DNA of 40,475 nt from Bacteroidales bacterium (lineage in GTDB: Bacteria; Bacteroidota; Bacteroidia; Bacteroidales; P3). The stretch is taken from contig JAFTBM010000026.1 of assembly GCA_017455205.1 (NCBI GenBank), forward strand, positions 1-40,475. Reading direction: 5' to 3'. The first letter of the stretch is position 1, and every line of letters begins with the position of its first letter. The translations under genes were made by a program, and so were the position numbers. The notes under the pieces are model-generated. The model saw nothing but the letters and a program-made list of their open reading frames with translations, made no database searches and was not told the DNA's origin. Positions 8,612-15,666 of the stretch are shown one piece after another.

Positions 8612-9147
8612 AGCCGTGCGGTGGGAAGCCCCATAACGTTGTAGTAGCAACCTTCGATGCGCTCGATGCCTATCATGCCAATCCATTCTTGAATGCCGTA
8701 GGCTCCAGCCTTGTCGAAAGGGCGGTAGGTGTCCACATAATGGGTGATTTCGGCCTCGGTGAGCGTGCGGAAGAGGACGGCAGTGCTTTCGGTGAAGGAG
8801 ATGCGCTGGGTGGTGGATTGCAGGCAGACGCCAGTGTAGACTGTGTGGCGGTGGCCAGAGAGCATTCGGAGCATCTCAAGGGCTTGGTCGCGGCTGGTGG
8901 GTTTTCCGAGGATGCGGTCGGCGAGGACCACCACGGTGTCGGCGGCCACCAGCACGTCGGCAGGGGCAAGCCTGTCGGCAGGGTAGGCATCTGCCTTGCG
9001 GCAGGCGAGGCATTCGGCTGCACGGCTGGCAGGGATGTCGGCGGGTAGGTGTTCGTCTACCTCAATGCTGACGCATTCAAAGGGAAACCCAAGCTCGGCG
9101 ACGAGCTGCCGACGGCGGGGCGACTTGGAGGCAAGCAGCAGGCGCAT
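8575..9147 (-). CDS. maf: Maf-family nucleotide pyrophosphatase
   Basis: Maf proteins hydrolyse non-canonical or modified nucleoside triphosphates to monophosphates and are linked to housecleaning and septum control (family knowledge). The 190-residue product has the N-terminal LLLASKSPRRRQLV signature, an ESTAVLF-type core strand, AADTVVVLADRILGKP, and FDKAGAYGIQEW near the C-terminus. The ATG at 9147 is chosen because homology starts there; the frame is open to 9216, but that part belongs to the upstream gene. Start and upstream stop share a base (TGATG), so it is the last gene of the 9.1-12.4 kb minus-strand operon. Its 3' end overlaps recQ tail-to-tail. Confidence 0.93.
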   Translation of the reverse strand: MRLLLASKSPRRRQLVAELGFPFECVSIEVDEHLPADIPASRAAECLACRKADAYPADRLAPADVLVAADTVVVLADRILGKPTSRDQALEMLRMLSGHRHTVYTGVCLQSTTQRISFTESTAVLFRTLTEAEITHYVDTYRPFDKAGAYGIQEWIGMIGIERIEGCYYNVMGLPTARLYATLSSKFLSK

Positions 9148-10292
9148 CACTTCACCTCTTTTCCAGCCTTGAACTGGGCTTTGTAGGCTTCGCGACCACC
9201 ATCGTACCACACCCATTTGCCCTCTTTTTCGCCGTGGGAGAACTGGCCTTTCTCCACCAGCGCACCGTTCTCGGTGTAGCGTTCATATTTGCCGTGGAGC
9301 TGGCCGCGGAGGTAGTGCTGCTGGAGTTCCACCTTGCCGTTGGGGAAGTAGCGGATTTCCTCGCCGTCCTTCTCGTCGTCGGAGTAGTGGATGATGTAGC
9401 GCACGGCTCCGTTGTCGTAGAGACCACGCCATTCGCCCTCTTTGCGCCCCTGACTGAAGGAGCCGTAGTAGTCTACCTTGCCATCCTCGTACCAGGCTGT
9501 CCATCGCCCCTCCTCGAGGTCGGCTTCGTATTCGCCTTCATGGAGCTTGCTGCCACTTTCGTACCAGGTTGTCCACGTGCCAGTGCGTTCACCCTCTTCG
9601 TAGTGGCCAGCGCGCCATTTCTCCCCCGTCTCGTAGTAGTAGGTCCATAGGCCAGTCTCTTTCCCGCGGGTGTAGGTGCCCTCAATGCCTTTCTTTCCGT
9701 TAGTTCGCCAGTAGAAGACCCATGCGCCGTCCTGTTCGCCGTCCACCATAGAGCCTTCCATATCTTTCATCCCATTGTCGAGCCACCAGGTGGCGTTGCC
9801 CTGAAGCTCGTTGTCGCGGTATTCGCCTTTGAACTTGATGTTGCCATTCTCGTGCCATTGGGTGGTGATGCCTTCGCGGCTACCGTTGAGGTAGTGAATT
9901 TCCTCTTCCTGCTGACCGTTGGCGTACCAAGAGCGGTAGATGCCATCGCGGCGCCCTTGGCTGATAGGCACTTCGCTGCGGAGGTCGCCGTTGCGGAACC
10001 AGCTGCGGTTCTGTCCATTGCCCGAGTAGCATTCCTCGGCCATGCGGCTGCCATCGTCGTAGTAGAGCGTCCAGATGCCCGTCTTTTGGCCATTGGTGTA
10101 GGTGCCTTGCTGCGACATGCGGCCGTTGGGAAACCACCAAGTCCAGTTGCCTGTGCGTTTGCCGCTTTCGTCGAGTGTGCCCTCCACGGCCACCTGCTTG
10201 CTGTCGGCGTAGGTCTTGCTGTAGGTCTTTTGCCCCATGGCCGCAGTGGCGAGGGATGCGAGGGCGATGATTAGGGTGAGGTGCTTTTTCAT
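9147..10292 (-). CDS. Exported MORN-repeat (YwqK-like) protein
   Basis: A 381-residue protein with a signal peptide (MKKHLTLIIALASLATAAMG) followed almost entirely by repeats of about 23 residues of the pattern W-Y-E-N-G-x-x-x-x-E-G-x-Y-x-x-G-x-x-x-G-x-W. These are MORN-like units, annotated in many genomes as 'YwqK family antitoxin' although no toxin is nearby. Such repeats make an elongated beta-hairpin ladder; the exported location and charged surface suggest a periplasmic or surface scaffold (inference). It follows the DUF4270 lipoprotein by 7 bp and overlaps maf by one base, so it belongs to the same operon. Specific function unknown. Confidence 0.8.
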   Translation of the reverse strand: MKKHLTLIIALASLATAAMGQKTYSKTYADSKQVAVEGTLDESGKRTGNWTWWFPNGRMSQQGTYTNGQKTGIWTLYYDDGSRMAEECYSGNGQNRSWFRNGDLRSEVPISQGRRDGIYRSWYANGQQEEEIHYLNGSREGITTQWHENGNIKFKGEYRDNELQGNATWWLDNGMKDMEGSMVDGEQDGAWVFYWRTNGKKGIEGTYTRGKETGLWTYYYETGEKWRAGHYEEGERTGTWTTWYESGSKLHEGEYEADLEEGRWTAWYEDGKVDYYGSFSQGRKEGEWRGLYDNGAVRYIIHYSDDEKDGEEIRYFPNGKVELQQHYLRGQLHGKYERYTENGALVEKGQFSHGEKEGKWVWYDGGREAYKAQFKAGKEVK

Positions 10293-10299
10293 AGGGGTG

Positions 10300-11571
10300 C
10301 TATTCGGTGTAGACGATGGCTAATTTCAGCGGGTTGGATGTGCGATAGCCGCGCAGCACGGCACGATTGGCAGCATTTCGGCGCGAGTTGATGGAGAGGT
10401 AGAGGCTGCCGCCGTGTCCGCTGCGGAGGAGGCTCTGCATGTGGCGGGGCATGTTGATGGCATAGAGGCGGGCGGTAGAGTCGCAGTAGCCGTCCACGCC
10501 GGTGAGGGCATAGTCGTTGATGTAGCTCTCTTTGCCAGTGGCATCGGACTGGTAGGTGGCCACGAGGCGGTCGGGGTAGGGTGTCCAGTCGCCCTCGGCG
10601 AGGGGGAGCATGAGCCGTGCACGATGCACTACGGCACTGGGATGGGCGGTGCGGAAGGCGGTGAGTGCACTGTCGAAGTCCACTTTGAGGCGGTAGCCTG
10701 CGAGGGGTTCGATATAGAGCCTGTTGGTCCCATTGATGCTGTCGGAGCCGACGGCCACGCCAGTGGCGGAGTAGTCGTGCCAGTAGTGCATAAAGTGGTG
10801 TGCGAGCGAGAATTGGTAGCTGTCGGTATAAGGTTTAGGGCCGTAGTGGTAGTAGGCGGTGAGGCAGGTGGAGGTGGCGGCGAAGTCGAGGGTAACCATC
10901 CCCTCGTCGTGGTAGCCGCTCACGATGCGGAGGCGCATTCCCTTGGCGTGTGCCACAAAGTCGGCATTGCTGCCAGCATATTGTATCATCTCGGTGGCAT
11001 TGCCGTTGAGCTTCATGCGGATGGCCTTCGTGCCAGGCGATACTTGGATGACCCCTTGGTAGAGCTTGCGGTCGCTATCGGGTGCGATAGTGCTGGATGC
11101 GCGATAGATGGTGTCGGCTGTGGCTACGGTGTCGGCCAGTTGCGTTACCTCGAACAGGAATCGGTAGTCGCTATTGGGGTCGGGGAAGAGTGCCGTGGGG
11201 ATTAGCGTCAGCACCACCGAGTCAATGACAACGGGATATTTCACGGTGTCCACCTTGACCGAGTCGAGGTTGATGCTCCCGCTGGTGGAGGCCAGTGCCA
11301 CCTGCATGTAGAGTTCCGAGCTTACGCTGCCGAAGGTGGCATCGGTGTAGTTGCCGACGATGTTGTAGTCGAATCCGCCGGTGGAGTATTGGTCGTCGCG
11401 CAGGCTGACGGCATGGTTGGCGTAGAGGGTGTCGAATTTTGCGTTGTAGGGGGTGGCTTCGCTGGAGAGACCGAGGCCGAGGGCACTTTCCTCGTTGGTG
11501 CAGGCGGCGGGGAGGGAGGCAAGCAGGCCGAAGCCCAGGGCGAGTGAGGCTATTCGGAGGGTGTGTTTCAT
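10300..11571 (-). CDS. DUF4270 family lipoprotein
   Basis: A 423-residue protein that starts with a lipoprotein signal peptide: MKHTLRIASLALGFGLLASL then PAAC, with the cysteine as lipid attachment site. The mature part is beta-rich (IDSVVLTLIPTALFPDPNSD, RLMLPLAEGDWTPYPDRL, SLYLSINSRRNAANRAVLRGY) and fits the Bacteroidota-specific DUF4270 family, whose function is unknown. A DUF4270 gene beside a short glycogen-synthase-like gene is, from memory, a recurring arrangement in the phylum. It lies 16 bp after that gene and 7 bp before the MORN protein gene. Likely anchored to the outer membrane. Confidence 0.82.
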   Translation of the reverse strand: MKHTLRIASLALGFGLLASLPAACTNEESALGLGLSSEATPYNAKFDTLYANHAVSLRDDQYSTGGFDYNIVGNYTDATFGSVSSELYMQVALASTSGSINLDSVKVDTVKYPVVIDSVVLTLIPTALFPDPNSDYRFLFEVTQLADTVATADTIYRASSTIAPDSDRKLYQGVIQVSPGTKAIRMKLNGNATEMIQYAGSNADFVAHAKGMRLRIVSGYHDEGMVTLDFAATSTCLTAYYHYGPKPYTDSYQFSLAHHFMHYWHDYSATGVAVGSDSINGTNRLYIEPLAGYRLKVDFDSALTAFRTAHPSAVVHRARLMLPLAEGDWTPYPDRLVATYQSDATGKESYINDYALTGVDGYCDSTARLYAINMPRHMQSLLRSGHGGSLYLSINSRRNAANRAVLRGYRTSNPLKLAIVYTE

Positions 11572-11587
11572 TGTGCAGTGGGCGTTA

Positions 11588-12406
11588 TCAGTTGTCTATC
11601 TTTCCAGTGATGGTGTCGAAGAACTTATTAGCCTGGTTGTGGAACTCGCCAGGGTCGGCAATGTAGTCGAGTACGTTGCGCTTGCTTTCCTTGGCGAAGG
11701 CCACCAGCTCGGCATTGGCGGTGGGCGAACCGATGATGACGCCTTGCGAGTAGGTGATGGCTGCCTTCATCAGGCCGAGGTAGGTGGTGTCGCCGTAGAG
11801 GCGGAGATCCTTGGCGGTGGCGTTGTCGGTACGCATCTTGCGCTCAAGGTCGCCTCCGAGTGGGCCTTCAAAGCCATCGTCCATCAGCAGGGTAACCAGC
11901 TTGGTGCCAGTGAAGAAAGCGTTTTCCTTGTTGATGCGGCGCAGGTAGAAAGGCACCATGGCCGAAAGCCAGCCGCTGAAGCACACCACATGTGGCCGCC
12001 AAGCGAGCTTGCGTACTGCCTCTAATGCCCCCCGACCGAAAAAGAGCATACGCTCGTCGCTCTCGGGCGGAACCATACCGTTGGCTGCCAAGGCGACCTG
12101 CCGGGAGAAGTACTCCTCGTTGTCGATGAAGTAGACTTGGACGCGAGCCCCGGGAATGCTCCCCACCTTGATAATCAGCTGCCGGTCGCAGTTGTTCACA
12201 ATCAGGTTCATGCCGCTGAGCCGAATGACCTCGTGGAGCTGGTGGCGACGGTCGCTGATGTGGTGGTATTTGGGCATAAATACCCTAATTTCGCGCCCCA
12301 TTTCCTGCATTCTGGCTGGCAAATCCCTACCCATCAGTGCGGCCTCCGACTCTGCGGTGAACGGCGCAATCTCTTGGTTTACAAACAGTATCTTCCCCTT
12401 AATCAT
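11588..12406 (-). CDS. Glycogen/starch synthase N-terminal domain protein (short form)
   Basis: A 272-residue protein resembling the N-terminal Rossmann-like half of GT5 glycogen synthases: KILFVNQEIAPF at the start, REIRVFMPKYHHI, RVQVYFIDNEEYF, HVVCFSGWLSAMVPFYLR and YSQGVIIGSP. A full GlgA has about 480 residues and two domains; the C-terminal domain with the sugar-nucleotide site is absent. The KTGGL motif that binds ADP-glucose is also missing: the equivalent place reads AESEAALMGRDLP. Catalysis as a glycogen synthase therefore seems unlikely; a regulatory or binding role is an inference. It is the first gene of a four-gene operon (then DUF4270, MORN, maf), 30 bp from a clear promoter. 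The ending is natural, with no sign of a frameshift. Confidence 0.8.
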   Translation of the reverse strand: MIKGKILFVNQEIAPFTAESEAALMGRDLPARMQEMGREIRVFMPKYHHISDRRHQLHEVIRLSGMNLIVNNCDRQLIIKVGSIPGARVQVYFIDNEEYFSRQVALAANGMVPPESDERMLFFGRGALEAVRKLAWRPHVVCFSGWLSAMVPFYLRRINKENAFFTGTKLVTLLMDDGFEGPLGGDLERKMRTDNATAKDLRLYGDTTYLGLMKAAITYSQGVIIGSPTANAELVAFAKESKRNVLDYIADPGEFHNQANKFFDTITGKIDN

Positions 12407-12435
12407 GCTGCGTCAGCTTGTAGTTTAATCCCATG

Positions 12436-12466
12436 CAAAAGTAGCAAAAAAACCTGTAATGGCAAA
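12436..12466 (-). promoter_or_regulatory. Promoter of the GlgA-like/DUF4270/MORN/maf operon
   Basis: On the minus strand TTTG (12466-12463), a 19-bp spacer and TACTTTTG (12443-12436). Transcription should start near 12429, about 22 nt before the ATG. Confidence 0.7.
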
Positions 12467-12644
12467 ATAATCTTTTGTATAGCCACATTTGCAGGTCGGT
12501 CTCCACAGCTCGACTGGCAATGAAAGAAGATGCCGTGGGTGAGAAGTTATACGGGAGTGCGGAGTGTATGTCCGGCAGCGGAGACCAATCCCCTTTCATT
12601 CCCCCTCCTTTCATCACCCTTGCAACCCCCTTTCAACTTTAGTT

Positions 12645-12722
12645 CAAAACCTACCCAACTCCTACCCCAAAAGGGGTTGGGTAGGGGATGGGTAGGAGAT
12701 GATAAGGCGATGGTAAGGAGTT
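12645..12722. repeat. 11-bp degenerate tandem array with a partial inverted copy
   Basis: Four 11-bp units run GGGTAGGGGAT (12679-12689), GGGTAGGAGAT (12690-12700), GATAAGGCGAT (12701-12711) and GGTAAGGAGTT (12712-12722). Just before them CTACCCAACTCCTACCCC (about 12651-12668) carries related units in the opposite orientation, separated by AAAA, so the segment can form an imperfect hairpin. It lies in the 624-bp gap between the divergent GlgA-like operon and the flippase gene; the remainder of that gap (12467-12644, 12723-12836, 12881-13030) holds no gene I can support. Confidence 0.7.
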
Positions 12723-12836
12723 GGTCACTTTAAGAAGCTAAAAACCAGTGAGTTATAATCATCTCCTACTAACTTTATAAGTTGCTGATTTTCAGTGCTG
12801 TTTATTTTAGGGGTTTGGGGAGGATTTGCGTTTTTG

Positions 12837-12880
12837 GATAGGGGTAAGGTAGGGGTAAGGTAGGGGTAAGGAAGGGGTGG
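12837..12880. repeat. 11-bp G-rich tandem array, possible G-quadruplex
   Basis: Units GATAGGGGTAA, GGTAGGGGTAA, GGTAGGGGTAA and GGAAGGGGTGG repeat every 11 bp. G4 runs begin at 12841, 12852, 12863 and 12874 with 7-base loops, followed by more G-runs. This fits an intramolecular G-quadruplex on the plus strand, about 150 bp upstream of the flippase start. Confidence 0.75.
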
Positions 12881-13030
12881 GGGAGGGTGGTGGAGAGGGA
12901 TGGTTGGAGGGTTAGACGGGCAGGTTGGGAGAGGTGGACGACGGGCGGAAATGGCGACCTATGGGATGTGCGAGGGAAATTTGGTGAGTGGATGCAATAT
13001 TGCGGGAGGTGTGGCGTTAGGGGATAGATT

Positions 13031-14560
13031 ATGGGAGTTATCGCACGGCAGAGCATCAAAGGGGCGTTGGCCAACTACGCAGGGGTGGCGATAGGTTTTG
13101 TTACCACCTTTTTCGTGCTGACGCGCTGCTTGACCACCGAGGAGGTGGGTCTGACGAGGGTGATGGTGGATGCGGCGGTGCTTTTTTCGTCGTTGGCGCT
13201 GCTGGGTACCAATTCGTCGGTAGTACGTTTTTTCCCCTATTTCAGCGATGGAGGCCGCAACCGAGGGGTGTTTGGGCTTTCGCTGTTGCTGCCGCTGGTG
13301 GGTTTCGGACTGTTTGGGTTGCTCTTTCTGCTGTTTAGGGATGGGATTGTGGGTCTGTACGAGGGGCGGTCGCCTCTGCTGGCGGAGTATGTGGGGCTGC
13401 TGCCGATGCTGGTGTTCTGCGCGATGTACCTGACGGTGTTCGAGACAAATGCCTCGGTGCTGCTGCGCATCACAGTGCCGAAGCTGGTGCGCGAGGTGGG
13501 CATCCGTCTGCTGACGTTGGCCTCGTATGTGCTCTATGGGCTGGGCTGGGTGAGTTTCGATGGCTTTGTGTGGCTGTTTTGTGGGAGTTATGGGGTGGCG
13601 ATGTTGCTTTCGGCGTTTTATCTGCTTCGCATCACGGGTTTTGACTTGGGGGTGTTCAAGGTGGATTTCCACGCTATCGATCGTCGGTTGTGGGGGGAGA
13701 TGTTGCGCTATTCGCTGCTGATGACGGCGGTGGTGATAGCGGGGAATGTCCCGCTGCTGAGTACGCTGTTTTTGGGTGCAAAGACGGGGCTGGCGGCCAC
13801 GGGGGTGTATGCCATAGCGCTGTATATAGCCAATGTGGTGGAGGTGCCCTATCGGTCGCTTGGGGCGGTGTCGAGGCCGATACTGGCAGCGTCGGCCAAG
13901 TCGGGGCGATGGGGCGAGGTGAATCGGCTCGGGCGGCAGGTGAGCTTGCACCAGATGCTGGTGAGCCTGACTATATTCTTCTTGATATGGATTAACCTCG
14001 ACCTGCTGTTCTCGCTTCTGCCCAACGGCGAGGCGTATGCTGGCGGTGCGGGGGTGGTGTTTGTGCTGGGGCTGGCCAAGGTGGTCAATTCATCGTTTGC
14101 GGTGGGAGCGGATGTGCTCAACTATTCGAGGTTTTATGTATGGTCGCTGCTGTTTGCGCTGGTGCTGACGGGGGCTGCTCTGGTGTGCAACCAGTGGCTG
14201 ATAGGGGTGTGGGGGATAAATGGCGCGGCGGTGGCTACGCTGCTGTCGTATGTGGCATACTTTTTGCTGTTGCTGTGGTTTGTGTGGCGGCGGTTGAGGG
14301 TACACTTCTTCTCGGTGGGGCAGGTCAAGGTGGTGGCAGTGGTGGCGGTGGGTTTGCTGCTGGGCGAAGCGTGGGAGTGGGGTGTAGGCAAGCTCGTGGG
14401 CGGAGAGTATGGGGTGGGGATGAGAATAGTACTGGCAGCGGTGAAGACGGTGGTGCTGGGTGGCGGGCTGCTGTGGGCGGTGGTGAAGTGGAGGGTGTCG
14501 GATGAGGTGAATGAACTGATTGGGAAAACATTAAGGTTGAACAAAGCAAATAAAGGATAA
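13031..14560 (+). CDS. Oligosaccharide flippase family membrane protein
   Basis: A 509-residue protein with about 14 hydrophobic segments, matching the polysaccharide-transporter (Wzx/MATE-like) family that moves lipid-linked saccharides across the inner membrane. The N-terminus SIKGALANYAGVAIGFVTTF followed by LTTEEVGLTRVMVD is typical of these flippases. ATG 13031 starts directly at the conserved amphipathic helix. Only 4 bp separate its stop from prfA, so they are probably transcribed together. I see no consensus promoter immediately upstream; transcription may begin within the repeat-rich gap. No glycosyltransferases are nearby, so the substrate cannot be inferred. Confidence 0.88.
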   Translation: MGVIARQSIKGALANYAGVAIGFVTTFFVLTRCLTTEEVGLTRVMVDAAVLFSSLALLGTNSSVVRFFPYFSDGGRNRGVFGLSLLLPLVGFGLFGLLFLLFRDGIVGLYEGRSPLLAEYVGLLPMLVFCAMYLTVFETNASVLLRITVPKLVREVGIRLLTLASYVLYGLGWVSFDGFVWLFCGSYGVAMLLSAFYLLRITGFDLGVFKVDFHAIDRRLWGEMLRYSLLMTAVVIAGNVPLLSTLFLGAKTGLAATGVYAIALYIANVVEVPYRSLGAVSRPILAASAKSGRWGEVNRLGRQVSLHQMLVSLTIFFLIWINLDLLFSLLPNGEAYAGGAGVVFVLGLAKVVNSSFAVGADVLNYSRFYVWSLLFALVLTGAALVCNQWLIGVWGINGAAVATLLSYVAYFLLLLWFVWRRLRVHFFSVGQVKVVAVVAVGLLLGEAWEWGVGKLVGGEYGVGMRIVLAAVKTVVLGGGLLWAVVKWRVSDEVNELIGKTLRLNKANKG

Positions 14561-14564
14561 AGCT

Positions 14565-15635
14565 ATGTTAGACAAGTTAGAGGCCATATACGCCCGCTAT
14601 CGGGAGATAGAATCGCAGATGAACGACCCGCAGGTTACGGCCGACATGAAGCGCTACGTCAAGCTCAGCAAGGATTACAAGGACCTGCAGCCAGTGGTGA
14701 AGGCTTACCACGACTATAAAGCCCTGCTGGACACCATCGCCGAGTGCCGCAGCCTGCTGGAGACCGAGAAAGACCAGGAGCTGCGCGAGATGGCCAAAGA
14801 GGAACTCTCCACCAGCACAGAGCGGCGCGAGCGGATGGAGGACGAGATAAGGTTGCTGCTCATTCCGTCTGACCCCACCGACTCGAAGAATGCGGTGGTG
14901 GAGATACGCGGTGGCACGGGTGGCGACGAGGCCTGCCTCTTTGCGGGCGACCTCTTCCGCATGTACACCCGCTTCTGCGAGCGGAGGCATTGGAAAGTGG
15001 AGGTGGTCGACTTCAACGAAGGTACGGCTGGCGGCTACAAGGACATCACTTTCAACGTCTCGGGCGAGGGAGTGTACGGCGTGCTGAAGTACGAGAGCGG
15101 TGTGCACCGGGTGCAGCGCGTGCCCGCCACCGAGACTCAGGGGCGCATCCACACTTCGGCGGCTGGCGTGGTGGTGCTGCCCGAGGCCGAGGAATTCGAC
15201 GTGGAGCTCAACCCTGCCGACATCAAAAAGGAGATATTCTGCGCCAGCGGCCCAGGAGGGCAGAGCGTGAACACCACCTATAGTGCAGTGCGCCTGACCC
15301 ATGTGCCGACGGGTATAGTGGTCTCAATGCAAGACCAGAAGAGCCAAATCAAAAACATGGAGAAAGCCATGAGTCTGCTGCGCACGCGGCTCTACGAGCG
15401 TGAGTACAACAAATACATGGAGGAGATGAGTAGCAAGCGCAAGACGATGGTGGCCACGGGCGACCGTAGCGAGAAGGTACGCACCTACAACTATCCCCAA
15501 AGCCGCGTCACCGACCACCGTATCGGCTGGAGTATGCACAACCTACCTGCCTTCATGGATGGCGAAATTGAGGAGTGCATCGAAGCCCTGCAGGTGGCCG
15601 AAAACGCTGAGAAGCTGAAAGCCTCGGTGGGTTGA
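14565..15635 (+). CDS. prfA: Peptide chain release factor 1
   Basis: RF1 recognises UAG and UAA stop codons and triggers peptide release. The 356-residue product is of normal length. The stop-codon-reading tripeptide PAT lies at 187-189 within HRVQRVPATETQGRIHTSA, which marks RF1 rather than RF2, and the catalytic GGQ lies at 231-233 in SGPGGQSVNTT. The N-terminal coiled-coil domain and the C-terminal domain ending QVAENAEKLK are both present. It sits 4 bp after the flippase and 31 bp before a large exported-protein gene. Many UAG stops in this window make it essential, as in other bacteria. Confidence 0.98.
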   Translation: MLDKLEAIYARYREIESQMNDPQVTADMKRYVKLSKDYKDLQPVVKAYHDYKALLDTIAECRSLLETEKDQELREMAKEELSTSTERRERMEDEIRLLLIPSDPTDSKNAVVEIRGGTGGDEACLFAGDLFRMYTRFCERRHWKVEVVDFNEGTAGGYKDITFNVSGEGVYGVLKYESGVHRVQRVPATETQGRIHTSAAGVVVLPEAEEFDVELNPADIKKEIFCASGPGGQSVNTTYSAVRLTHVPTGIVVSMQDQKSQIKNMEKAMSLLRTRLYEREYNKYMEEMSSKRKTMVATGDRSEKVRTYNYPQSRVTDHRIGWSMHNLPAFMDGEIEECIEALQVAENAEKLKASVG

Positions 15636-15666
15636 AACAGAGTAGAACGAAACAAAACCAAACGAT

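Noticed and set aside
9147-10292. Toxin-antitoxin system suggested by the 'YwqK antitoxin' family name
   Set aside because: The protein has a signal peptide and only MORN-like repeats, and its neighbours (DUF4270 and maf) are not toxins.
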